A stretch of 64,000 bases of DNA. Source: Acidimicrobiia bacterium (GTDB lineage: Bacteria > Actinomycetota > Acidimicrobiia > Acidimicrobiales > Bin134). Made by a program: the position numbers and the translations under genes. Below the pieces are notes generated by a model that was not told the origin of the DNA, did not search any database, and saw only the letters and a list, made by a program, of their open reading frames with translations. Of the stretch, positions 40,030-47,540 are shown piece after piece. Every line of letters starts with the position of its first letter. Position 1 is the stretch's first letter. The stretch lies in the NCBI GenBank assembly GCA_022819825.1, contig JAJEGM010000012.1:1-64000 (forward strand). Reading direction: 5' to 3'.

Positions 40030-41532
40030 GTGGGCCACGGTGACCGGTTCGGTGCGCATGAACAGCGCCTGCGCCACGATGCCCCCAGTGAGCGGGGGTT
40101 CCTGCCCAGCCAAGTCGGCCATGGTCAGGGCGACCCGCCGGACCCGCTGGAACCCTCGAGCGGTGAGACGGCCATCTGCGATGGCGTTGCTGAACAGGCC
40201 TTTGGCCTCTGGGTCGAGCGGAGCGAACTCTTCCAAGGCGTCGTCGGGCAATTCGCTGTTGGATGCCACCCCGCGGTCGCGCGCAACCACTCGGACCCGG
40301 TCCACCCTGGCCCTCACCTCGGCCGAAGACTCCCCTGGTGGCGCGTCGAACAGGTCGCTGACCTCCGGCCGGCCGACATGGATTCTCAGGTCGAAGCGGT
40401 CCAGCAACGGCCCGCTCAACCGCCGGGCATAGCGCAATCGGGCCAGGGGCGTACACCGGCACATGCCGGGCTGTCCCAGTTCCCCGCACGGGCACGGGTT
40501 CATCGCCCCCACTAGAAGGAATCGAGCAGGAAACGACGCCACCGCCGCGGCGCGGTTGACTCGGATGACCCCTTCCTCGAGGGGCTGGCGCAGCGCATCC
40601 AGAGCCTGGGGACCGAACTCTCCCATCTCATCCAAGAACAGCACGCCGCCATGGGCGCAGCTGATGGCACCGGGGCGAAGCATCCTGCTCCCGCCCCCTA
40701 CCAAGGCGATCATTGAAGCAGAGTGATGGGGCGCTTGCCAGGGAGCTCGCCGTATCAGTCCCGAGGAGGGCAGGTTCAATCCGACGGCCGAGTGCACCAT
40801 GGTGGCTTCGATGGCAGTGGCCTCGTCTAACGGCGGCAGAAGTCCGGGAAGCCGCCGGGCCAACATCGTCTTGCCTGCGCCCGGAGGACCGATCATCAAC
40901 AGGTGATGTCCGCCTGCCGCGGCCACTTCCAAGCCCAAGCGCGCCATGTGCTGACCTCTCACGTCAGCCAGGTCTGCGATTTCATCCAGCGGATTCGCCG
41001 ACCCCGGCTCGGGTGGATCAGGCCATGCTTCTTCTCCTCGGATTGCCGAGATGAGCTCGCTAAGGGTGGCCGGCGACCGGATCACCGGACCTTTGGCCAA
41101 GGCAGCCTCTGCGGCGCTCTCGGGAGCGACTACCACTTTGGCAGTATTCAAACAGCGAACTTGGGGCAGTACCCCGGGTACCGCTCGAAGCCTGCCATCG
41201 AGCCCCAGTTCGGCCAGGAAGGCCGTGTCGGCCAAGCTTTCAGCAGAAAGCTGTTCATCGGCCACCAACACCCCCATGGCGATGGCCAGATCAAGCCCAG
41301 GACCTTCTTTGCGGATCCCCGAAGGGGCCAAGTTGACGGTTATCCGCCCCGGTGGCCAATTGACCCCGCTGGAGAGCAGGGCAGCTCGAACCCGATCACG
41401 AGCCTCCCGACAAGCGGCATCGGGCAGGCCCACCACGGTGAACGTCGGGAGGCCCATAGAGACATGGACCTCCACCGAAACCGGATGTCCGGTGATTCCG
41501 GCGAGGACAGAGGCGGGAATGGTGGCAAGCAC
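40000..41532 (-). CDS. comM: ComM/YifB-family AAA+ ATPase (Mg-chelatase-like)
   Basis: A 510-residue hexameric helicase-like ATPase promoting branch migration during transformation in Gram-negatives. A lonN-like N-terminal domain (VHVSMGLPTFTVVGLPDAAC, INLAPSGIRKEG-type motif as VNLAPSGIRKEGPGLDLAIA) precedes the AAA+ module with Walker A MIGPPGAGKTMLARRLPGLL and Walker B GGVLFLDEMGEF. A zinc-like CPCGELGQPGMCRC loop is present. GTG 41532 gives the usual length; the open frame to 41595 lacks homology. It pairs with dprA, as commonly seen. Confidence 0.93.
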   Translation of the reverse strand: MLATIPASVLAGITGHPVSVEVHVSMGLPTFTVVGLPDAACREARDRVRAALLSSGVNWPPGRITVNLAPSGIRKEGPGLDLAIAMGVLVADEQLSAESLADTAFLAELGLDGRLRAVPGVLPQVRCLNTAKVVVAPESAAEAALAKGPVIRSPATLSELISAIRGEEAWPDPPEPGSANPLDEIADLADVRGQHMARLGLEVAAAGGHHLLMIGPPGAGKTMLARRLPGLLPPLDEATAIEATMVHSAVGLNLPSSGLIRRAPWQAPHHSASMIALVGGGSRMLRPGAISCAHGGVLFLDEMGEFGPQALDALRQPLEEGVIRVNRAAAVASFPARFLLVGAMNPCPCGELGQPGMCRCTPLARLRYARRLSGPLLDRFDLRIHVGRPEVSDLFDAPPGESSAEVRARVDRVRVVARDRGVASNSELPDDALEEFAPLDPEAKGLFSNAIADGRLTARGFQRVRRVALTMADLAGQEPPLTGGIVAQALFMRTEPVTVAHDPWSLANAR

Positions 41533-41667
41533 TTTCGGTGCTTTCTCGAGGACGATTCCTCGTGCCGGGAAGGTGGCCCGAAGCGCTGGCCACACGCGCT
41601 CCCACGACCATACCGGCTTGGGGTGACAACTGCTCCCTCTCGACAGGGGCGAGGGGTCGAAAACCTC

Positions 41668-42033
41668 TCAGAGGACTTCGTTGATGTAGCGGAGCACCGC
41701 GTCGATCTCGCCAGCAGTCAAGAGCCCGCCGAAGGCGGGCATGCGATCGCGGCCCTCCGACACCACTGCGACCGCGTCGCCAGGGTCGGGATACGCCTGC
41801 AACAGCCGGCCTCCGGTCAACTGCGGACCATTGCGAGTACCACCCCCAGAGGCGCCATGACATGACGAGCAGCGATCGCTGTACACCGAACGGCCCTCAA
41901 CCAAGACAGGGTCGGGAGTTCCATCTGGCCCCGCCTCTACTTCAGGTGAAGTGCCCGACGCGCAGCCCGCGGCAATGGCAATGCACAGCGATAGTGCAGC
42001 CAACCGGAAACCACGAACTTCCCTGTCTTCCAC
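41668..42033 (-). CDS. Lipoprotein monoheme cytochrome c
   Basis: A 121-residue exported cytochrome. After a charged n-region the stretch LAALSLCIAIAAGC resembles a lipoprotein signal with a lipobox Cys near residue 24. The single heme site is DRCSSCHGASGGG near 57, with the likely axial Met in RDRMPAFGGLLTAGEIDAVL near 98-99, typical of class I cytochromes. Its electron partner is not adjacent; SURF1 elsewhere in the window implies an oxidase. GTG 42033 gives a compact signal peptide; an ATG at 42057 would add eight residues and start back-to-back with the small plus-strand ORF. Confidence 0.82.
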   Translation of the reverse strand: MEDREVRGFRLAALSLCIAIAAGCASGTSPEVEAGPDGTPDPVLVEGRSVYSDRCSSCHGASGGGTRNGPQLTGGRLLQAYPDPGDAVAVVSEGRDRMPAFGGLLTAGEIDAVLRYINEVL

Positions 42034-42042
42034 CCTGGGGAC

Positions 42043-42048
42043 GATACT
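42043..42048 (+). promoter_or_regulatory. Candidate -10 element for the small membrane ORF
   Basis: GATACT ends seven bases before the ATG at 42056, a spacing that would start the transcript at or next to the ATG (leaderless). No good -35 hexamer is visible. Confidence 0.25.
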
Positions 42049-42055
42049 GAGGGTC

Positions 42056-42166
42056 ATGGGCTTCGACCCCACACGAAAGCAGCGACGCACCCGGTTCGAC
42101 TACTGGTATGTGGCCGTCGGGCTGTTGGTTTGCATCGGGCTGATTTTGTGGGCCGTGCTGGGATGA
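42056..42166 (+). CDS. Small single-span membrane protein
   Basis: A 36-residue ORF: a basic start (MGFDPTRKQRRTRFDYW) followed by one hydrophobic helix (YVAVGLLVCIGLILWAVLG) to the C-terminus, a tail-anchored layout with positive-inside charge. It is divergent from the cytochrome c gene and ends 7 bp before the convergent yraN stop. The biased composition, basic N-terminus plus clean membrane helix, supports a real gene; no family is recognised. Confidence 0.5.
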   Translation: MGFDPTRKQRRTRFDYWYVAVGLLVCIGLILWAVLG

Positions 42167-42173
42167 GGCTGGA

Positions 42174-42518
42174 TTAGAACGCCCCTTCGATCACCCGCAG
42201 CTCGCGGCCCATTACTTCGGCAACGTCGAATCGAAGCTGCACCGGTCCCGAGCGCTCCTGCTCGGACAGCCACTGGACAGCCAACCGGCGTATCCGCCGC
42301 TGCTTCTGCCATCCGACAGCCTCGGCGGGAGAGCCGAAGGCCAGCGACGACCGGGTCTTGACCTCGCACACGGCAACAATCGGCCCCCGCCTCACGATCA
42401 CATCCAACTCTCCGTGTCGACACCGCCAGTTGCGCTCGAGAACCTCGAACCCATGGCGGCGATACCATCGAGCCACGCGGTCTTCGCCCCAGCGACCCAG
42501 CGCCTGTCGGTATGCCAT
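42174..42518 (-). CDS. YraN/UPF0102 endonuclease-like protein
   Basis: A 114-residue protein with the restriction-endonuclease-like fold of UPF0102. LGRWGEDRVARWYRRHGFEV, LERNWRCRHGELDVIVRRGP and IVAVCEVKTRSSLAFGSPAE contain the Glu, the GExDxI motif and the ExK pair of the PD-(D/E)xK site; VGWQKQRRIRRLAVQWL is typical. Biological role unknown. In this locus it normally sits between rnhB and comM; here rnhB and lepB are absent and it follows rplS directly. Confidence 0.92.
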   Translation of the reverse strand: MAYRQALGRWGEDRVARWYRRHGFEVLERNWRCRHGELDVIVRRGPIVAVCEVKTRSSLAFGSPAEAVGWQKQRRIRRLAVQWLSEQERSGPVQLRFDVAEVMGRELRVIEGAF

Positions 42519-42563
42519 GCCCCCACGCTAGGAGGCAGGTGTGACAGTTGGATCGGAGGGGTG

Positions 42564-42908
42564 CTAGAAGCGCTTCTCCTTGACCCGGGCGGCCCGGCCG
42601 ATGCGATCGCGCAGGTAGTAGAGCTTGGCCCGGCGCACATCGCCCCGGGTGCCGATCTCGATCTTGGCAATGATGGGTGAGTGAACGGGGAATGTGCGCT
42701 CCACTCCCACGCCGAAGCTCACCTTTCGAACGGTGAAGGTCTCCCGGATTCCGCTGCCCTGTCGCCGGATGACCACTCCCTCGAATATCTGGACTCGCTC
42801 GCGGTTGCCCTCCACCACCCGGACATGCACTTTGACTGTGTCGCCGGAACTGAATTCGGGAATGTCGGAGCGTCTTGTGTCGCGATCGACGATGTCGGTG
42901 GGATTCAT
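42564..42908 (-). CDS. rplS: 50S ribosomal protein L19
   Basis: A 114-residue L19: [60 protein letters not shown] and [20 protein letters not shown] all match the family, which bridges the subunits near h14. The usual trmD-rplS pairing. The 73-bp gap to trmD contains a 21-codon ORF ending on the rplS ATG but without similarity to L19. Confidence 0.97.
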   Translation of the reverse strand: MNPTDIVDRDTRRSDIPEFSSGDTVKVHVRVVEGNRERVQIFEGVVIRRQGSGIRETFTVRKVSFGVGVERTFPVHSPIIAKIEIGTRGDVRRAKLYYLRDRIGRAARVKEKRF

Positions 42909-42981
42909 GGCACGCCTCTTGTGAGTACTTCAGCGCCCATCTCAAGCTTTGGGGCGCAAGAGAAAATCATACCCGCCTTGA

Positions 42982-43704
42982 TCAAGCGAGGCCGAACTCT
43001 TCCAAAAGCGCCTGCTCCGCGTCGGTCAAACCACCACGGGCAACAATCAGGTCTGGCCGCATGGCCACCGTTCGGGCCAGAGACTGCGCTTTCCGCCAGC
43101 GGTCCACGCGACCGTGATCTCCCGACCGCAGCACTTCGGGCACCGTCCAGCCCCGAAACTCAGCAGGCCGGGTGTAGTGGGGGTACTCCAACAGGCCATC
43201 GCTGAACGACTCGTCGGCGGCCGACATCTCGTTGCCCAGAACGCCGGGAACCAGCCGGCCCACCGCCTCGATGACCGCCATCGCCCCGACTTCGCCGCCG
43301 GCCAGCACGAAGTCTCCCAAGGACAGCTCCCCGTCCACGAGGTGGTCCCGAACTCTCTGGTCTACCCCCTCATAGCGACCACATAGCAGCGAGAAACCGC
43401 CCCCAGAGACCAGCTCCTGGGCGACGACCTGGTCAAACCGCCGTCCAGCCGGCCCCAGAAGTAACAAGGGTCTAGGCGGGCTGGCCAGCTCTACCGAGTT
43501 GAACAGGGGCTCCGGCATCATCACCATCCCCGCACCGCCGCCGAAGGGGGAATCGTCAACCGAGCGGTGGGGATCGCCCGCACCCGCTCTGAGGTCATGA
43601 ACACGCACTTCAAGCCGACCCTGATCCACCGCCCTCCCGATCACTCCGTAGCCCAAGAACACCTCGAACATTGACGGGAAGATGGTGAAAACGTCGACTC
43701 TCAT
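42982..43704 (-). CDS. trmD: tRNA (guanine(37)-N1)-methyltransferase
   Basis: A 240-residue SPOUT methylase modifying G37 of Leu, Pro and Arg tRNAs. RVDVFTIFPSMFEVFLGYGV opens the protein; the trefoil-knot SAM site is FSLLCGRYEGVDQRV and LSLGDFVLAGGEVGAMAVIE; HRSVDDSPFGGGAGMVMMPE binds substrate, and LEYPHYTRPAEFRGWTVPEV is the C-terminal motif. ATG overlaps the rimM stop (ATGA). Confidence 0.97.
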   Translation of the reverse strand: MRVDVFTIFPSMFEVFLGYGVIGRAVDQGRLEVRVHDLRAGAGDPHRSVDDSPFGGGAGMVMMPEPLFNSVELASPPRPLLLLGPAGRRFDQVVAQELVSGGGFSLLCGRYEGVDQRVRDHLVDGELSLGDFVLAGGEVGAMAVIEAVGRLVPGVLGNEMSAADESFSDGLLEYPHYTRPAEFRGWTVPEVLRSGDHGRVDRWRKAQSLARTVAMRPDLIVARGGLTDAEQALLEEFGLA

Positions 43705-44213
43705 GTCTCGTCGAACAAACCGTCTGGCCCATCAACAATCAATCGATCCCCGGTTTGCTCCAGCAAGAAGGTGAGGGGTACCAAAGCACCGGACTCCAAA
43801 ACCAGCAGGTCGCTGGCCGGATTGGCTTGCACTGCTTCAACCCGGCCTCGCTCTGTACCGTCGGTTTCGCACACTGTCATGCCAATCAGCTCATGGACCC
43901 ATAGCTCATCGGGATCGGATATGGGCTCCGCCTTCAGCAGTAGGCCTCGCAAGGTCTCAGCGGTACTCCGGTCGCTGATCTCGGAGAACTGCACAATCCA
44001 GCGCTGCTGAAAGGGCCGGGCCTCTGCCACGGTGAGCTCACCGAAGTCAGCGCAGAGCACGGCCCCGACTTCCAGTCGCTCAAGGCGGTTGGTCCACAAC
44101 GTGACCACGACCTCTCCCCGGATTCCATGAGCCCGGTCGACGCGGCCGATCTCCAGCAGAAGGGGTGCCTGGGGACGGTCAGTCGACGAATTCGACGTCG
44201 ATGGGGCTGCCAT
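43701..44213 (-). CDS. rimM: Ribosome maturation factor RimM
   Basis: A 170-residue RimM assisting 30S head assembly through S19. The N-terminal barrel has LLEIGRVDRAHGIRGEVVVT and the linker to the PRC domain reads LLLKAEPISDPDELWVHELI, then VCETDGTERGRVEAVQANPA. The only usable start, ATG 44213, lies 35 nt inside khpA, because no ATG, GTG or TTG occurs in frame between it and the conserved region. That is a longer overlap than elsewhere in this operon. Confidence 0.93.
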   Translation of the reverse strand: MAAPSTSNSSTDRPQAPLLLEIGRVDRAHGIRGEVVVTLWTNRLERLEVGAVLCADFGELTVAEARPFQQRWIVQFSEISDRSTAETLRGLLLKAEPISDPDELWVHELIGMTVCETDGTERGRVEAVQANPASDLLVLESGALVPLTFLLEQTGDRLIVDGPDGLFDET

Positions 44214-44529
44214 CTTTGCTGGCCGCGGCCCGCACGATGGTTCGAATGGAGTTGGCCACCCGGCCCCTGCGACCGATGACCCGGCCCATGTCCCCCTCGG
44301 CCACTGTGACCTCCAGCGAGACCGAACCCTGTCGTTCGACTACTTCCACTTCAACATCGTCGGGGTTCTCCACCACCGACTTGACCAGGAATTCCAGAAC
44401 GGTTCGAGCAGTGGGGACTTCGATGGTGTTGATGTCGCCATCGTCATCGAAATCATCATCCTCGTAATCGTCGCGGTAGTCGTCGTCCTCGTAGTCCTGG
44501 TCTTCGGCACCAAAGTCGGTGTCGCTCAC
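44179..44529 (-). CDS. khpA: KH-domain RNA-binding protein KhpA with acidic extension
   Basis: A 116-residue protein whose last 80 residues are the small KH domain of the KhpA/YlqC family (TVLEFLVKSVVENPDDVEVE, VAEGDMGRVIGRRGRVANSI with the GxxG loop GRRG, RTIVRAAASKDG). The first 35 residues are an unusual Asp/Glu/Tyr run (YEDDDYRDDYEDDDFDDD). KhpA with KhpB binds RNA and affects division in firmicutes. GTG 44529 overlaps the rpsP stop. Confidence 0.92.
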   Translation of the reverse strand: MSDTDFGAEDQDYEDDDYRDDYEDDDFDDDGDINTIEVPTARTVLEFLVKSVVENPDDVEVEVVERQGSVSLEVTVAEGDMGRVIGRRGRVANSIRTIVRAAASKDGSPIDVEFVD

Positions 44530-45017
44530 AATTCACCGTCCTCGGTTTTTTCGGCGTCCTGTTCAGAGTCTTCGGCTGATTCGGCCTCCGATGCAGTGTC
44601 ATCTGCATCCACCGATTCGGTCTCAGAATCCTCAGCCGCCTCCACTGGCTCGACCTCTGATGCAGCCTCAGCGGGCTCGGCTTCAGCGGGTGCAGCTTCA
44701 GAATCCTCCGCCGATGCGGCCTTCGTCACTGTCGTAGGAGCAACCTTCGCCGGTCCGGCTTCACCGGTGAACTCTTCCCACGCGCCGGAGATGACCAGCA
44801 GCTTCTGCACCCGCTCGCTGGGTTGAGCGCCATGGCGAAGCCAGTGCAATGCCCGCTCATTGTCGATCTCAACCAAGGACGGCTCTTGGCGGGGGTTATA
44901 GGTGCCCACAATCTCGATAAATCGCCCGTTGCGGGCTTTGCGGGAATCGGCGGCCACCACACGGTACGTGGGCTGCTTCTTCTTGCCCATCCGCATCAGC
45001 CGGAGTCTTACTGCCAC
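44526..45017 (-). CDS. rpsP: 30S ribosomal protein S16 with acidic tail
   Basis: A 163-residue S16. The first 85 residues are the normal protein: VRLRLMRMGKKKQPTYRVVA, DSRKARNGRFIEIVGTYNPR and IDNERALHWLRHGAQPSERV. The remaining 75 are a Glu/Ala/Ser/Asp tail (for example AAPAEAEPAEAASEVEPVEA), much longer than typical. GTG 45017. The 138-bp gap to ffh shows no gene; a GC-rich inverted repeat around 45095-45115 is the only structure. Confidence 0.95.
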   Translation of the reverse strand: MAVRLRLMRMGKKKQPTYRVVAADSRKARNGRFIEIVGTYNPRQEPSLVEIDNERALHWLRHGAQPSERVQKLLVISGAWEEFTGEAGPAKVAPTTVTKAASAEDSEAAPAEAEPAEAASEVEPVEAAEDSETESVDADDTASEAESAEDSEQDAEKTEDGEL

Positions 45018-45155
45018 AAGTCGGTCAGCCCTTCTGTCTTCCTGGGTCCATTGGGCGTCCTGAGCCCGATTGTCCCGTCATCAGTGCCAGTGCAAGCACG
45101 AACCGGCGCCGACCGCCGGAATGGGAAAACTCTACCCGCCGAAAATCTCTATGGG

Positions 45156-46586
45156 CTACCTCAGGGAGGAGAGATCGAATTCCCCGTCTTCCAGGCCCGG
45201 TAAGGTCAACTTGGACTTGCCCGTCTTCTTCTGCTGGCCGCCCGGCGGCGTCACACGACTGCCCTTTCGGCCCTTCTTGGGCTTCTTTCGGCCCGAACCG
45301 GGGCCTTTGCTCCCCATCCGCTTCATCATCCGCTGCACCTCGCTGAACTGCCGCAAGAGCTGGGAGACCTCCGAGGGGCGGGTACCTGAACCAGCGGCGA
45401 TCCTCTGACGGCGTGAACCGTCGATCATCCGGGGCGCGGCCCGCTCCTCGGGGGTCATCGAGCAGATGATGGCTTCAACTTGGGCGATTCGATCATCCTC
45501 GATCTCGGCTTTGCGCAATTCCTGGGGCGCACCGGGAAGCATCCCTACCAGATTCTGGAGCGAGCCCATCTTCTTGAGCTGGCGCATCTGCTCCAAGAAG
45601 TCCTCCAGGGTGAACTCTCCCTCCAGCAGTTTGGCGGCAGCCGTCTCGGCTTCGGCCTCCTCATATACCTGTTCGGCCTTCTCGACCAGGGTGAGCACAT
45701 CGCCCATACCGAGAATCCGGCTGGCCACCCGGTCGGGATGGAACAGCTCGAACTCGTCGATCTTCTCGCCAGTGGAGGAGAAGGCGATGGGCCGGCCGAC
45801 TACTTCCTTCACCGACAGCGCCGCACCGCCGCGAGCGTCGCCGTCCACTTTGGTGAGGATCACCCCGTCGAGCTCAAGAGCAGCGTGGAACGACTCGGCA
45901 GTAGCCACCGCGTCCTGGCCGGTCATGGCGTCGACCACGAGGAAGGTGTAGTGGGGATCGATGGCGTCGGATATCCGCCCGATCTGGTCCATCATCTCGT
46001 CATCGATGGCCAGTCGACCGGCGGTGTCGCAGATCACCACGTCCCGGCTGGAAGCCACCGCCTCAGCCACACCCTGCCGGGCCACAGCAATCGGATCGGA
46101 GGGCTCGCTGTACACCGGAACCTCGATGGAAGCGCCCAGGGTGCGGAGCTGCTCAACCGCGGCAGGCCGCTGCAAGTCGGCCCCCACCAACATGGGGTTG
46201 CGGCCCTGCTGTTTGAACCAGGAGGCCAGTTTGGCTGCGTTGGTGGTCTTGCCCGAACCCTGAAGTCCGGCCAAGAGCACCACCGTGGGGGGTTTGGCCG
46301 GATGGGAGATCTCCAGCGTCTCACCACCCAAGGCAGCGATCAGCTCCTCATGGACGAACTTGATCACCTGCTGAACCGGGTTGAGGGCCTTGTGAACCTC
46401 GGCCCCCACGCACCGCTCGCGGACCCGGTCTTGGAAGCCGCGGACCACATGGAGGTTGACATCGGCGTCCAATAGAGCCAAACGGATCTCGCGCAGCACC
46501 TCGTCGACATCACTCTCCCGCAGGGTCCCCAGACCCCGCATGCGCTTGAAAATGCCCTCGAACCGGTTGCTCAGCGTGTCGAACAT
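45156..46586 (-). CDS. ffh: Signal recognition particle protein Ffh
   Basis: A 476-residue SRP54 GTPase that delivers nascent membrane proteins to FtsY. NG domain: VVLLAGLQGSGKTTNAAKLA (G1), DTAGRLAIDDEMMDQIGRIS (G3) and TKVDGDARGGAALSVKEVVG. The M domain from about 310 has FLEQMRQLKKMGSLQNLVGM, LPGAP and the RNA-binding loop RIAAGSGTRPSEVSQLLRQF, with RMMKRMG after. It ends in a Lys/Gly-rich tail. FtsY is the upstream neighbour, so both halves of the targeting pathway are together. Confidence 0.96.
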   Translation of the reverse strand: MFDTLSNRFEGIFKRMRGLGTLRESDVDEVLREIRLALLDADVNLHVVRGFQDRVRERCVGAEVHKALNPVQQVIKFVHEELIAALGGETLEISHPAKPPTVVLLAGLQGSGKTTNAAKLASWFKQQGRNPMLVGADLQRPAAVEQLRTLGASIEVPVYSEPSDPIAVARQGVAEAVASSRDVVICDTAGRLAIDDEMMDQIGRISDAIDPHYTFLVVDAMTGQDAVATAESFHAALELDGVILTKVDGDARGGAALSVKEVVGRPIAFSSTGEKIDEFELFHPDRVASRILGMGDVLTLVEKAEQVYEEAEAETAAAKLLEGEFTLEDFLEQMRQLKKMGSLQNLVGMLPGAPQELRKAEIEDDRIAQVEAIICSMTPEERAAPRMIDGSRRQRIAAGSGTRPSEVSQLLRQFSEVQRMMKRMGSKGPGSGRKKPKKGRKGSRVTPPGGQQKKTGKSKLTLPGLEDGEFDLSSLR

Positions 46587-46644
46587 GGGCTGCCCAGACT
46601 ACGCGCTAGCAGTGCGGGTTAGACATCCGACGGGAGGGGAAGCG

Positions 46645-47532
46645 CTAGGAAAACAGGGCCTCGACAAACTCGTCGGCGTCGAATTCCACCAAATCGTCGA
46701 TTCCCTCCCCCAGACCGACCAGCTTCACCGGGATCTCCAATTCGTCTTGAACCGCCAAGACGATGCCGCCCTTGGCTGACCCGTCGAGTTTGGTGAGCAC
46801 CACGCCGGTCAGCTCAGCCGACTCGGTGAAGCGGCGAGCCTGGGCTAGACCGTTCTGGCCGGTGCTGGCGTCGATCACCAACAGCACCTCGGTAACCGTT
46901 CCCGGCCCCTTGCCGGCCACTCGGTAGATCTTGGACAGTTCCTCCATCAAGTTGGTGCGGGTGTGCAGACGGCCGGCTGTATCGGCCAGAACCAGCGGCA
47001 CTCCGGCCGCCGAGGCGTGTTCGATGGCGTCAAAGATAACCGAGCTGGGATCAGCCCCCTCCGCTCCCCGCACCAGTTGAGCACCCGACCGGTCGGCCCA
47101 CAGGCCTAGCTGCTCGGCGGCCGCCGCTCGGAACGTGTCGCCGGCGGCAAGCACCGCATTGCGACCGCTTTGTGCCTCTCGAGCTGCCAACTTGCCGATG
47201 GTTGTGGTCTTGCCCACTCCGTTCACTCCCACAAACAACCACACCGCGGGGCTGCCATCGGTGCCCAACTCGAGATCATGGCCCCCCAGGCTCTCGGCCA
47301 TCTGGGCCTTGAGCAGGGCCACGAGCTCCTCAGGATCGGTGATCTTCTCGGCCTTGGCCTGCTCTTTCAGCCGATCCAGCAGTGCAGTGGTGGTGCCAAC
47401 ACCGGTGTCGGCCAGGATCAACGCGTCCTCCAGCTCCTCCCAAGTTTCGTCGTCTATCCCTCGGGAGACCACCGAAGTCAAGAATCCCGAAAAAGTCCCC
47501 CGAGCGGTGGTCAACCGATCCCGAAGTCCCAC
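46645..47532 (-). CDS. ftsY: Signal recognition particle receptor FtsY
   Basis: A 295-residue SRP receptor GTPase. WLFVGVNGVGKTTTIGKLAA (G1), AAGDTFRAAAAEQLGLWADR, LADTAGRLHTRTNLMEELSK (G3) and VVLTKLDGSAKGGIVLAVQD (G4) are canonical. It has only the NG core; the acidic A domain or membrane anchor found in many FtsY proteins is absent, so membrane binding would rely on the N-terminal amphipathic helix. GTG 47532, 8 bp after htrA. Confidence 0.96.
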   Translation of the reverse strand: MGLRDRLTTARGTFSGFLTSVVSRGIDDETWEELEDALILADTGVGTTTALLDRLKEQAKAEKITDPEELVALLKAQMAESLGGHDLELGTDGSPAVWLFVGVNGVGKTTTIGKLAAREAQSGRNAVLAAGDTFRAAAAEQLGLWADRSGAQLVRGAEGADPSSVIFDAIEHASAAGVPLVLADTAGRLHTRTNLMEELSKIYRVAGKGPGTVTEVLLVIDASTGQNGLAQARRFTESAELTGVVLTKLDGSAKGGIVLAVQDELEIPVKLVGLGEGIDDLVEFDADEFVEALFS

Positions 47533-47540
47533 CCGTACCC

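Noticed and set aside
42905-42970. 21-codon ORF ending ATGA on rplS after trmD
   Set aside because: Geometry resembles the other mini-ORFs but its N-terminus (MIFSCAP) is unlike L19 (MNPTDIV) and no DNA repeat is visible, so it is expected by chance.
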